The translations under genes and the position numbers were made by a program. A stretch of 64,000 nt of DNA, from the NCBI GenBank assembly GCA_002011075.2, contig MTMA02000006.1, forward strand, positions 1,542,599-1,606,598, in the 5' to 3' direction. Positions within the stretch are counted from its first letter, which is position 1. Each line of letters opens with the position of its first letter. This stretch comes from Candidatus Scotarchaeum otlingeri (GTDB lineage Archaea; Thermoproteota; Nitrososphaeria; Geothermarchaeales; JDFR-13). Positions 27,394-35,587 of this stretch are shown piece after piece. Below the pieces are notes generated by a model that saw only the letters and a program-made list of their open reading frames with translations, ran no database searches and was not told the origin of the DNA.

Positions 27394-27939
27394 AATTGTA
27401 GAGGCCGTTTCATTAAAGATGTAGTTGCAGTTATTCTATTTGGAAATTTTGCAAAGGGGCTTTTTGACGAATATTCCGATTATGATTTGCTTGTGGTATT
27501 TAGAGATAGGGACTCGATATTTAGAAATTGGGATAATCTTTTTACGAATATTGGGCGGTTGAGGTTATTTGTTCAGGTGGTTCCTAAGGGTCTGGATGAG
27601 TTCTGGAGTATGGAGAAGACTTTTCTCGAAGAAGTTCTGCGGCATGGAGTAGTTCTCTTTTCTAAATATCCATTTACATTAAGTCTCCTTGCAGCTGGGC
27701 TTAAAAGATATTATATTCTCAGTTATGATTTATCAAGGCTTAGTCAGAGGGAGAAGGCTAGGTTGTTATATAGGCTTTACGGGAAGGGTGGAGGGGGAGT
27801 ATTAGATAAAATTGGTGGAGTAAAGATTTCTGAAGGCTGTATAATGTTTCCGGAGGATGGGTATAGAGATATTATTCGCCTTTTGGATGAATATTCGGTA
27901 GAATATAAGTTGTATGAGGTCTATAGGAAGCTGGGATAA
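27394..27939 (+). pseudogene. MNT-type nucleotidyltransferase, N-terminus broken
   Basis: The frame opens after a TAG at 27391-27393 and has no ATG, GTG or TTG until 27487, inside the active-site motif. The text reads VVAVILFGNFAKGLFDEYSD then YDLLVVF, the MNT G-S-x-(A/R)-G...D-x-D motif, but with Asn in place of the motif Ser. The C-terminal part (SQREKARLLYRLYG, then FPEDGYRDIIRLLDEY) is intact to the stop. MNT proteins normally act as antitoxins to HEPN toxins by AMPylation. Missing start and altered motif suggest decay, unless a rare ATT start is used. Confidence 0.55.
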
Positions 27940-28020
27940 AGTATTGATCCATATAAAAAATTTTTAAGTTGATAATAGGGACTAGAGTATTTCACATATC
28001 TATCTTGCTTTTTTGTATTA

Positions 28021-29190
28021 TTATTCTGATATGGATTTTTTCTTTGGTGTATTGCTTTTACTGGCTGGTTTCAGTATTAGTGGGATTGCCGCTAGTGTCA
28101 TAGCCGCACTTATTGTGTATACTAGAATGTATTTTCCCGTCTCCGCTAGGTATCCGGCTATATAACTTCCTATAGATGAGGATATAGAGTTTGTGGTTGA
28201 GTAGAGTGATAATATTATGGCTCTCATCTCTGAGGGTATCAGTTCGTTTATAAGGAGGTTTGATACAGGTCGGAATAGACCTAAGGCATATTCTACTATG
28301 AGGAATAGTGTAATTGTTAGATAGATGTGTCTTGAGAATCCTATGGATGATAGAGTTGTGCCTAGTATGATCAATATTATAGGTAATAATGGGGGATACC
28401 TGAGTTTTCCGGTGAGATATTTTGCTGAGAAGCTGCCTATAGTCATAGCGGCTAGCATAAGTGAAAACACTATTCCATATGTCCATTGGGGTAATCTGAA
28501 GACATCTGCCAATAAGAGTTGCCAACTAATTGCGAATATCATGAATCCCCCGCCTACGAGGCTTAGGGCCATGATAAGAATCGCTATACTTGGGTTTTGA
28601 ATAGTTAGTTTCCCTCCCTCTATGACGGTGCCGAAGGAGCTCCCGATACGGCCATAGTTCTCATTAGCTATGTAGAGGAGTGAAAGACTTAGTATGATGA
28701 ATAGGGTTCCACCGATCAGTATCGGGTAGCTAATCTTATATATGCTTAGTAGTGAACCTGCTATTCCCCCCATTAACCCTAGTCCACTATTTAGTCCATA
28801 AGATAGGCTGAAGTATCTCTCCGTATATCTTTTTCCATGGTCTTGGTCTTCAATTGTCTTCTTGACCTCATCGACAAACCATGCGGTGAGGCTTCCCGAC
28901 ATCATAGCTATACCCAAGCCGGATAAGATGAATGCTATGAATAGAATGGTGGTATTATGGATTATTGATATTAGTATGAGGCTAATACCCTCTGTGAATA
29001 ATCCTATCGAATGTATTTTTGTCCGGCCCCAGGTATCTGCAAATCCTCCAGTAGGATAATCGGATATGAGGACTGTAAATAGGTATGTAGAGAATAGTAA
29101 TCCGATTATATCCTTGTCTATCCCTGATTGATATAGCATAATTATAATGTAGGATCCCGCTAATTCGCCTGCCAGCCCTTCAAGCCCCAT
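28021..29190 (-). CDS. MFS transporter
   Basis: 389 residues, 11-12 hydrophobic helices. The conserved loop between helices 2 and 3 appears as DYPTGGFADTWGRTK (compare GxxxDrxGRR), and a central break separates two six-helix halves. The frame is open upstream of the ATG for 19 codons back to a TAG and encodes VFAVF, the start of helix 1, but no normal start codon lies there. Either helix 1 is shortened or the start is lost. It lies convergent with the nucleotidyltransferase remnant. Substrate unknown. Confidence 0.78.
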   Translation of the reverse strand: MGLEGLAGELAGSYIIIMLYQSGIDKDIIGLLFSTYLFTVLISDYPTGGFADTWGRTKIHSIGLFTEGISLILISIIHNTTILFIAFILSGLGIAMMSGSLTAWFVDEVKKTIEDQDHGKRYTERYFSLSYGLNSGLGLMGGIAGSLLSIYKISYPILIGGTLFIILSLSLLYIANENYGRIGSSFGTVIEGGKLTIQNPSIAILIMALSLVGGGFMIFAISWQLLLADVFRLPQWTYGIVFSLMLAAMTIGSFSAKYLTGKLRYPPLLPIILIILGTTLSSIGFSRHIYLTITLFLIVEYALGLFRPVSNLLINELIPSEMRAIILSLYSTTNSISSSIGSYIAGYLAETGKYILVYTISAAMTLAAIPLILKPASKSNTPKKKSISE

Positions 29191-29330
29191 GAATACCGCG
29201 AAAACTCTTCCCGGTTCATGTAGCTTTTTAGACGATAGCCACCACCTCTACCTAAAAATCTTCAAAATATAGATTTCTAATAAGAATAAAAGTCTTACTA
29301 GGTAAGGGAAGAGGGCTGTTGGATGTCAGA

Positions 29331-30380
29331 TTATGGATGAAGTATTTCACCGAAGTTCTCGGTTACCCTATAGCCTCTTATGTCTGCTATGATTTTTGGC
29401 ATGGTTTCTGTATATAGTGTATAAAGGTGTCTCCATTTCTCAGTATCTATTATTTCTCTTGTTATTATAAAGTCGAACCGCTCCCATGTGATAGGTTTGA
29501 AATCTAGATTGTGTGTCTCGGCTTCTCTGCGTAGACCTATGGCGATGTCTGCTGCGCCCTCCAGGATCTTGGATATTGCTTCTTGGTGGGTGTCAACTTC
29601 ATCTTCATATCCCTTCAGCATATTAACCGTCTCTTTTACCCCTAGTTTTTGGGAAGCGGCGTATTCATATATGAGTTTGTCTAGGAGGACCTTTATGCCG
29701 CTGCCTCGGCATCTATTCACAATCCGGTATCCCCTCTCGATAATGTCTTCTATTGTGGAGATCTTGATGTCCTGTCTATGTATAAACCCGACTTCCCTAT
29801 AGTATCCATATAGGATAGCTACATACCTCTCTAACCCAAGTTTCCTTACATATGGTAAGTTATACTCGCCTGTATCGGGGTCTATAAGGTGGATCGGAGC
29901 TATTTGGGCATCTCCCAACAAGATTGATGACAGTCCTCTTAGTGAACCGATCTTAGAGTATAATATGGTTAAGCCGTGTTTCTTCTTCACTTCACTGATG
30001 AATAGGTCTAGGATTAGGTCATCGCTTCCAGCAATATGTATATCGACATCAATATGTGCTTCTACGGCTTCGAAGCTTGTCTTAACTATTTTCTTGACAT
30101 ATCTAACTAGCTCCAGTCCCTCCGGAGTTAGCTTAAAGCCTCTTCCACGTCCACCTCTTCTAACCATTATAACTTCTTGTTTCAAGATCCTCTCAAGTTT
30201 AGCGATATACTCCCATACACGTGAGTAGGGTATACCCAGCTTCCTAGATGCTTCTAGAAGGCTATTTACGCTATCTAATATGGATATAAGTCGGACGCCC
30301 CTCTCATCTAGGACTTTCCTTCCATCTATATATAAAACTGGCTCTGAGCGGACCTCTAACCGATCTATAATCCTATGCAT
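29331..30380 (-). CDS. ModE-like regulator with periplasmic-binding-type sensor domain
   Basis: 349 residues. A winged helix-turn-helix of the ModE/LysR type spans residues 20-100 (LLEASRKLGIPYSRVWEYIA, then GRGRGFKLTPEGLELVRY). Residues 110-330 form a PBP-like ligand domain with GSDDLILDLF, GDAQIAPIHL and the RCRGSGIKVLLDKLI loop. Such fusions sense molybdate, tungstate or a pterin-related ligand. It is divergent from tupABC, with a perfect palindrome between them, so it is very probably the tungstate/molybdate repressor for that operon. Confidence 0.8.
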   Translation of the reverse strand: MHRIIDRLEVRSEPVLYIDGRKVLDERGVRLISILDSVNSLLEASRKLGIPYSRVWEYIAKLERILKQEVIMVRRGGRGRGFKLTPEGLELVRYVKKIVKTSFEAVEAHIDVDIHIAGSDDLILDLFISEVKKKHGLTILYSKIGSLRGLSSILLGDAQIAPIHLIDPDTGEYNLPYVRKLGLERYVAILYGYYREVGFIHRQDIKISTIEDIIERGYRIVNRCRGSGIKVLLDKLIYEYAASQKLGVKETVNMLKGYEDEVDTHQEAISKILEGAADIAIGLRREAETHNLDFKPITWERFDFIITREIIDTEKWRHLYTLYTETMPKIIADIRGYRVTENFGEILHP

Positions 30381-30443
30381 TATGCTCAGCCCTTATATTC
30401 AAAGATATTTGCTGTGCTCCAGTAAGGGGTTTATGATGGGCCA

Positions 30444-30453
30444 TATTTATATA
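30444..30453 (+). promoter_or_regulatory. TATA-box candidate for tupA
   Basis: ATTTATATAT just before the palindrome at 30457-30476. Transcription would begin near 30476, inside or at the end of the palindrome, which suits repression by occupancy. A symmetrical core could also serve the divergent regulator. Confidence 0.5.
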
Positions 30454-30456
30454 TTC

Positions 30457-30476
30457 ATTATCCGATAACGGATAAT
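30457..30476. promoter_or_regulatory. operator candidate, palindrome ATTATCCG-ATAA-CGGATAAT
   Basis: Two perfect eight-base arms around a four-base centre. It sits between the TATA-like box and the predicted start of tupA, with the regulator gene on the other side. The length and symmetry fit a dimeric ModE-like winged-helix protein. The binding protein and ligand are inferred from context. Confidence 0.65.
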
Positions 30477-30510
30477 TTATTAACAAGTCAAATTATAGAA
30501 ATTAATGTGA

Positions 30511-31422
30511 ATGGCTATGAAAAAATGGCTGTCCTTAATAATAATATTACTATTTGCTCTAGGCACTGGTTTAATTGCATATTACTATTTGACGGGGCCA
30601 AGAACCATCCTAAGAATATCGACAACAACTAGTCTATATGCTACAGGGCTATTAGATGATTTAGGTGAAGAATTTGAGAGACGCCATTTAGGAATTGTGA
30701 TCCAGATTATACCTGTTGGAAGCGGTGAGGCTCTTCGAAAGGCCAGTATGGGGGACGCGGATTTAGTTCTAGTCCATGCGCCTAACCTCGAAATCCAGTA
30801 TATAGAGGAGGGTATATTAATAGAGGGAGAGATATTTGCATATAATTATTTTGTTATCGTAGGTCCTTCTTCTGATCCAGCCGGGATAAGGGATCTGGAT
30901 AATTCGACCCGGGCATTTCAATTGATATTTGAAGCTGGGAATCGGGGGAGTGCATTGTTTGTTAGCCGGGGAGATAATAGTGGGACACATAATAGGGAGA
31001 GGTTTATTTGGAGTAAAGCGGGGTTAACGCCTAGTGGTAGTTGGTATATCGAGGCCGGGACTGGTATGTCTCAGACGCTTGAGATAGCGAATGAAAAGGG
31101 GGCATATACATTAAGTGATATAGGTACTTATCTAAAGCTCAAAAAATCCGGTGTAATAGATTATTTAGAGATAATGGTTTCTGGAGACCCCGATTTAATT
31201 AATATTTATAGTGTATATCTTGTCAATCCAGATAAAGTTGATGGCGTAAACTATGAACTAGCGAAAAAGTTTATGGAATTCATAGTTAGTAGTGATGGGC
31301 AGAACATCATAGATAGTTATGGCTTAGAAATCTATGGGGAACATCTATTTTATGCCGCCAAGGGTAGTGATGCCGATCAATTAAAAGCTATATGGAGGTA
31401 TTTTGCTTATCCCGAGGGTTAG
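30511..31422 (+). CDS. tupA: tungstate ABC transporter, substrate-binding protein
   Basis: 303 residues. An N-terminal hydrophobic anchor (residues 5-26) is followed by the TupA/WtpA-like oxyanion domain: STTTSLYATGLLD near 38-50, which binds the oxyanion through Thr/Ser, and SRGDNSGTH near 155-163. These two motifs distinguish TupA from ModA. A later YTLSDIGTY and the conserved C-terminal helix are also present. ATG 30511 or 30517 are alternative starts. It is first in the tupABC operon, outside the membrane, and delivers tungstate (possibly molybdate) to TupB. Confidence 0.92.
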   Translation: MAMKKWLSLIIILLFALGTGLIAYYYLTGPRTILRISTTTSLYATGLLDDLGEEFERRHLGIVIQIIPVGSGEALRKASMGDADLVLVHAPNLEIQYIEEGILIEGEIFAYNYFVIVGPSSDPAGIRDLDNSTRAFQLIFEAGNRGSALFVSRGDNSGTHNRERFIWSKAGLTPSGSWYIEAGTGMSQTLEIANEKGAYTLSDIGTYLKLKKSGVIDYLEIMVSGDPDLINIYSVYLVNPDKVDGVNYELAKKFMEFIVSSDGQNIIDSYGLEIYGEHLFYAAKGSDADQLKAIWRYFAYPEG

Positions 31423-31429
31423 ACGGGCC

Positions 31430-32074
31430 ATGATCGATCTATATACTCTAATGGAGATAACGATTAGATCATTATCGATATCTGGTGTAGCAACGTTATT
31501 AGCGTCTACTTGGAGCGTGCCTATCTCAATTTTATTATCGATTAGCCGTTCAAAAATTTCGAGAATAGCTGTACCTATATTTAATTCTTTAGTGGGGTTC
31601 CCTACTGTTGTCGTGGGTCTCCTCTTATATCTACTTTTATCCCGCTCAGGTCCCTTGGGATTCATAGGTCTACTATATACTCCTTACGCAATTATGATTG
31701 GGCAGGCTGTTCTGATTACACCGCTCCTCATTTCATTTGGCGTAGAGGTAATCGGTGTTAAAACAAGAGATTTGATCGAGATGTCCTTAGCATTCGGCGC
31801 ATCTAAGATCCAGATACTCAGTATGTTATTTACTGAGGCATCGTCAAGGATTCTAGCGGTATGTATATTAGGGTTTCAGAGGGCAATAGGCGAATTAGGA
31901 GTGGCTTTGATGCTTGGTGGAAATATAAAGGGTTTGACGAGGGTCTATACCACCGCTATTGCGTTGGAAATTCAAAGAGGAGAATTTGAACTCGCCATAT
32001 ACCTAGGGATTATATTGATTACGGTTGATTTCCTCATAATTATTGTTCTACGGATATTGGGGTGGAGGAGATGA
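31430..32074 (+). CDS. tupB: tungstate ABC transporter, permease
   Basis: 214 residues from ATG 31430; a longer frame from 31403 overlaps tupA. About six hydrophobic helices. The cytoplasmic EAA loop is EMSLAFGASKIQILSMLFTE, followed by RAIGELGVALMLGGNI, as in TupB. It starts eight bases after tupA stops and overlaps tupC by 13 bases. It forms the channel dimer driven by TupC. Confidence 0.9.
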   Translation: MIDLYTLMEITIRSLSISGVATLLASTWSVPISILLSISRSKISRIAVPIFNSLVGFPTVVVGLLLYLLLSRSGPLGFIGLLYTPYAIMIGQAVLITPLLISFGVEVIGVKTRDLIEMSLAFGASKIQILSMLFTEASSRILAVCILGFQRAIGELGVALMLGGNIKGLTRVYTTAIALEIQRGEFELAIYLGIILITVDFLIIIVLRILGWRR

Positions 32075-32709
32075 TCGAGTTAGAAAAGGTATTCTTCTCC
32101 TATAATGAAGATTTTGTCTTGAGAGACGTCTCACTGAAGATTGATAGTGGAATAACTTTATTCAGGGGGCCTAATGGAAGTGGCAAAACTACATTAGCGA
32201 AGATAATTAGTGGCCTACTACCTCCTAAGCGTGGAAGAGTAACTGTAGATGGTGTCAATATATATCAGGGGGATGTTAAAGCCAAAAATAAGCTTCGGGA
32301 GATAGTTTATGTTCATGATTCTCCCGTGGTATTAAAGGGAGATGTATATAGAAATTTGACTTACGGCCTAAGGATTATGGGGCTTACCGCTCAAGATAAG
32401 CTTCTTGAACTAATAAGAAGTTTCAATATTGGCGGGATTCTCCGTAAGGATGCGTATAGTCTATCTGCAGGAGAGAGACAGATAGTGTCTCTTGTAAGGG
32501 CGCTTGCAGTGGATCCTTTATACCTGATATTAGATGAGCCGTTACAGTATCTTGATGATGAGAGGCGTGGGAAAGTAATAAATTACCTAAGGATATTGAG
32601 GGATCAAGGGAAAACTATTTTGATAGCTACACATGAGAGGGATCTACTTGAGTATGCTGATAAGATATATTATATCAGATATGGTAGTATTGAGGAGATA
32701 ATTGTATAA
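32062..32709 (+). CDS. tupC: tungstate ABC transporter, ATP-binding protein
   Basis: 215 residues (ATG 32062, or 32071 giving MIELEKVFF). Walker A GPNGSGKTT near 39-47, signature LSAGERQ near 136, Walker B LYLILDEP near 155, and switch histidine in IATHERD. No regulatory C-terminal domain, consistent with transcriptional control by the divergent regulator. A typical compact TupC, last of the operon. Confidence 0.92.
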   Translation: MEEMIELEKVFFSYNEDFVLRDVSLKIDSGITLFRGPNGSGKTTLAKIISGLLPPKRGRVTVDGVNIYQGDVKAKNKLREIVYVHDSPVVLKGDVYRNLTYGLRIMGLTAQDKLLELIRSFNIGGILRKDAYSLSAGERQIVSLVRALAVDPLYLILDEPLQYLDDERRGKVINYLRILRDQGKTILIATHERDLLEYADKIYYIRYGSIEEIIV

Positions 32710-32737
32710 AAAAGATGTTTTAGGCGTAATTTAACGT

Positions 32738-33301
32738 TTACGGCGTCTTCTCTGGAGCTGTATGTATTATGGTCATCGATATCCCTATTAGCCATATGAA
32801 TACCGGGTATACTATCATCCTTTCCATCCCGCCTGGACCTAGACCCATATAACTCTTAGAAGCAAATAGCACTAGTGAAATAAGGCTTATTATACCGAGT
32901 ATAGGCCATATGTACTTTGCTGTGGTTTTATCTACTTTATAGGAGTATATGGCCGCTATTCCTGAGAATAGGAAGGTAATTAGCGATGGTATTGTATGGA
33001 GGATACCCATGTTTTCTGGAAATACGCCTACTCCAAGAGCCCCCAGTGAAGATATGAATAGAAGTATAGAGAAGGTCTTATCCCATCTAAGGAGCAGGTA
33101 TGCAGCGGTCATTCCGAGGAGCCCCAGGATAATTATTGATGTATTGAAGATGTAGGCAGTGGACCCCACCCCCAGATCACTAATATAATTGCTGGAAACA
33201 CTATAGTTTGGATATATGAATTCAGCGATCTTCATCAGCAGAAGAAATTGTGTGATACCGACAAGGATCAGCATCCCTGCAGTCCTAAAATCCTTATTCA
33301 T
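32738..33301 (-). CDS. DUF998 membrane protein
   Basis: 187 residues with about six hydrophobic helices. The first loop carries SVSSNYISDLGVGSTAYIFN, the recognisable DUF998 motif (NxISDLG). Members are found across archaea and bacteria with no agreed function. It ends convergently with tupC and stands alone. Confidence 0.8.
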   Translation of the reverse strand: MNKDFRTAGMLILVGITQFLLLMKIAEFIYPNYSVSSNYISDLGVGSTAYIFNTSIIILGLLGMTAAYLLLRWDKTFSILLFISSLGALGVGVFPENMGILHTIPSLITFLFSGIAAIYSYKVDKTTAKYIWPILGIISLISLVLFASKSYMGLGPGGMERMIVYPVFIWLIGISMTIIHTAPEKTP

Positions 33302-33561
33302 AATTAATGAAATAGCAATACAGGTTATTTAGTTTGTATCATCATATGTATCATCGGAGAATATAAATTGTAGTTAAAGACTGTTCTATATCTTAATATG
33401 ATAATAATATATTTTTTTATGTCTATATGAATTATTAGTTTTTAACATAGTGTTAATTACTACATTGCCTTATGTTAAATAAATGAACTCATATTCCTGA
33501 TTCAAATGTGTAGTGTATCTATCACTGTCTTTTGCTTTATTATACTTATAGAATGTTTGTC

Positions 33562-33978
33562 TTATAAGTTTATCATACTGCGGATCTTTAACTGAATTTC
33601 GTCGAACTTCTGCCTTAGTTCTGGTTTAGGCCTGTAATGTATCTTTATATTATCACCTGGAAACCTAGGGATTATATGGAGATGTATGTGATGTATTTCT
33701 TGCCCTGCGTCCTCGCCTGAGGCCAAGTATAAGTTTAGAGATGTCACCCTCAACGCCTTCTTTAACGCATAACTCACTTTCTTAGCAGCTTTCATCATAT
33801 GCATGAGTTCTTCTTTCGGGGTATCAAATAGGTCTTTGTAATGTTTTTTTGGTATTATAAGAGTGTGCCCTATGTTCACTGGATTTATGTCAAGGAAAGC
33901 TTTTACGGACTCGTCTTCATATACCGTCCATGAAGCCGCATCTCCCTTTACTATTTTACAGAATATACAGTCATTCAT
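33562..33978 (-). CDS. HIT-family hydrolase
   Basis: 138 residues of the histidine-triad family, probably a nucleoside phosphoramidase (HINT-like). The N-terminal CIFCKIVKGDAASWTVYEDE and the C-terminal triad EIHHIHLHIIPRF (HxHxHxx) are both present, along with LIIPKKHYKDLFD. Two N-terminal cysteines may hold zinc, as in several HIT proteins. It is divergent from the threonine dehydratase with about 85 bases between. Confidence 0.93.
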   Translation of the reverse strand: MNDCIFCKIVKGDAASWTVYEDESVKAFLDINPVNIGHTLIIPKKHYKDLFDTPKEELMHMMKAAKKVSYALKKALRVTSLNLYLASGEDAGQEIHHIHLHIIPRFPGDNIKIHYRPKPELRQKFDEIQLKIRSMINL

Positions 33979-34031
33979 AATTATAATTTAGTTTGATGGC
34001 CGGATATATAGGTTGACCATTTGAAGTAGAA

Positions 34032-34039
34032 TTTAAATA
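34032..34039 (+). promoter_or_regulatory. TATA-box candidate for threonine dehydratase
   Basis: TTTAAATA centred about 28 bases before ATG 34064, so transcription would start at or one or two bases before the initiator codon, giving a leaderless mRNA. No ribosome-binding site is present. Confidence 0.5.
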
Positions 34040-34063
34040 TTTTTTTATTGCTTCTGTTTTTTT

Positions 34064-35041
34064 ATGGATTCTATCCTCTGGATACCTAACCTTAGAGACG
34101 TATATAAGGCCAGAAAAGTTGTAAGCAAATATCTTCCGAGGACCCCTCTGTTGTATTCGAAGAGGTTGTCCCGATTACTGGGCTTCGATGTATACCTTAA
34201 GCTCGAGAATACTCAGCCGGTAAGAGCATTCAAAGTGAGAGGCGGAGTCTATTATATGTATGTAAATAGAGATAAAGCTGTTGAAAAGGGTGTTATCACC
34301 GCGTCGACAGGTAATCATGCGCAATCCATAGCTTATGCGGCTCAGCTATTCGGTGCGGAGGCTACTATTGTGATGCCACATGGAGTGTCAAAGGTGAAGA
34401 TTGATGCCTTGAGGGCTCTAGGGGCAAAGCTGATTTTTCATGGAGTTATTTATGAGGAGGCAAGGGAATATGCCGAAAAGCTTGCTGTTCAGAAAGATAT
34501 GTTATATGTACATGGAGTAAATGAACCATTATTATATGCCGGTGTAGGAACCATGCATCTCGAGAATATTGAGGATAACCCTGACGTCGACGCTATCATT
34601 AACCCTATTGGCGGGGGATCTGGTGCATCAAGCGCTGTTATAGTAGCTAAGAGTATTGATACTGAGATTAAGGTTATAGGTGTCCAAGCAGCAGGTGCTA
34701 ATAGCTTCTACCTTTCATGGAGAAATAAAGAATTGACGGCGACAGGTAAAGCTGATACTATCGCCGAGGGTCTAGCTACTAGTAGGGCTTACGAACTGCC
34801 CTATATGATTCTTAAAGACCGTATCGATGATATAGTGCTCGTTACAGATCTAGAGATGAAGAAAGCTATGAAACTCTTATTCGAATATGCAGGTCAAGTC
34901 GCAGAACCTGCCGGGGCCTCTGCTCTGGCCGCAGCAATTAAGATTAGAGAGGAACTTAAAGATAAAAATGTCATTATTATGATAACTGGAGGCAATGTTG
35001 ATCATGCTTTATTTAGAGAAGTACTTAAGATTAGGGTATAG
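34064..35041 (+). CDS. threonine dehydratase / serine racemase-like PLP enzyme
   Basis: 325-residue fold-type II PLP enzyme. The PLP lysine is in PVRAFKVRGGVYYM near residue 57, the STGNHAQS substrate loop near 83-90, and the GGGSGASSA phosphate-binding glycine loop near 185. The C-terminal ACT regulatory domain of biosynthetic IlvA is absent, so this is the short catabolic or racemase-like form. It deaminates threonine or serine to 2-oxo acids. A leaderless promoter precedes it. Exact amino acid preference is not visible. Confidence 0.87.
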   Translation: MDSILWIPNLRDVYKARKVVSKYLPRTPLLYSKRLSRLLGFDVYLKLENTQPVRAFKVRGGVYYMYVNRDKAVEKGVITASTGNHAQSIAYAAQLFGAEATIVMPHGVSKVKIDALRALGAKLIFHGVIYEEAREYAEKLAVQKDMLYVHGVNEPLLYAGVGTMHLENIEDNPDVDAIINPIGGGSGASSAVIVAKSIDTEIKVIGVQAAGANSFYLSWRNKELTATGKADTIAEGLATSRAYELPYMILKDRIDDIVLVTDLEMKKAMKLLFEYAGQVAEPAGASALAAAIKIREELKDKNVIIMITGGNVDHALFREVLKIRV

Positions 35042-35070
35042 TGGACTCTATACTTTAGTTGATTAGCTGA

Positions 35071-35562
35071 TTAAATATTTTTTCCCATCATTCTAATAAT
35101 ACGCGTATACTCTTGATACCCGTATTTCTCTACCAGTTCAACGGCTTCTTTATCCGCTTGCAACCTAATTTCTCCGTTAATATCATCCCATAAGGGAAAT
35201 AACAGTTTTTCTTCGCTTGTGTTATGATCTATTAATATATATAAGTATCTCTCTAGACGCCGTTTATATAGCTCTGACTCACCGCTCTCTCCATATTTAA
35301 TAACATTGTTCCCTAGAGTTTTAAGAAGCTCATGGTCACGAGATATTCGGTCTACAAGATATATTATTTCTGTGTCATTTTTGTATGCCTCTCTATATGC
35401 GGGAAACAATATATCATCTTCTATCTTTGCATGTAAATTGACTATGAACAAATGAAAAGTCTTGAAAGACCCGGGGTCAATGTTGACGCCTATACATTTA
35501 TTCAATAGACGGATAGCTATATGATCCGTCTCCAAGATTCCTATTATATTCATCAATATCAA
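35071..35562 (-). CDS. hemerythrin HHE-domain protein
   Basis: 163 residues from TTG; the internal ATG at codon 4 is an alternative. A four-helix hemerythrin-like bundle is suggested by paired ligands: ILETDHIAIRLL, LHAKIEDDILFPAYRE, SRDHELLKTL and LIDHNTSEEKLLFPLWDD. These hold a di-iron or metal site in HHE proteins. It follows the heavy-metal ATPase by about 25 bases in the same direction, suggesting joint expression and a role in metal or oxygen handling. Confidence 0.8.
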   Translation of the reverse strand: MILMNIIGILETDHIAIRLLNKCIGVNIDPGSFKTFHLFIVNLHAKIEDDILFPAYREAYKNDTEIIYLVDRISRDHELLKTLGNNVIKYGESGESELYKRRLERYLYILIDHNTSEEKLLFPLWDDINGEIRLQADKEAVELVEKYGYQEYTRIIRMMGKNI

Positions 35563-35587
35563 ACTTAATCTATTAAATTAAAATATT

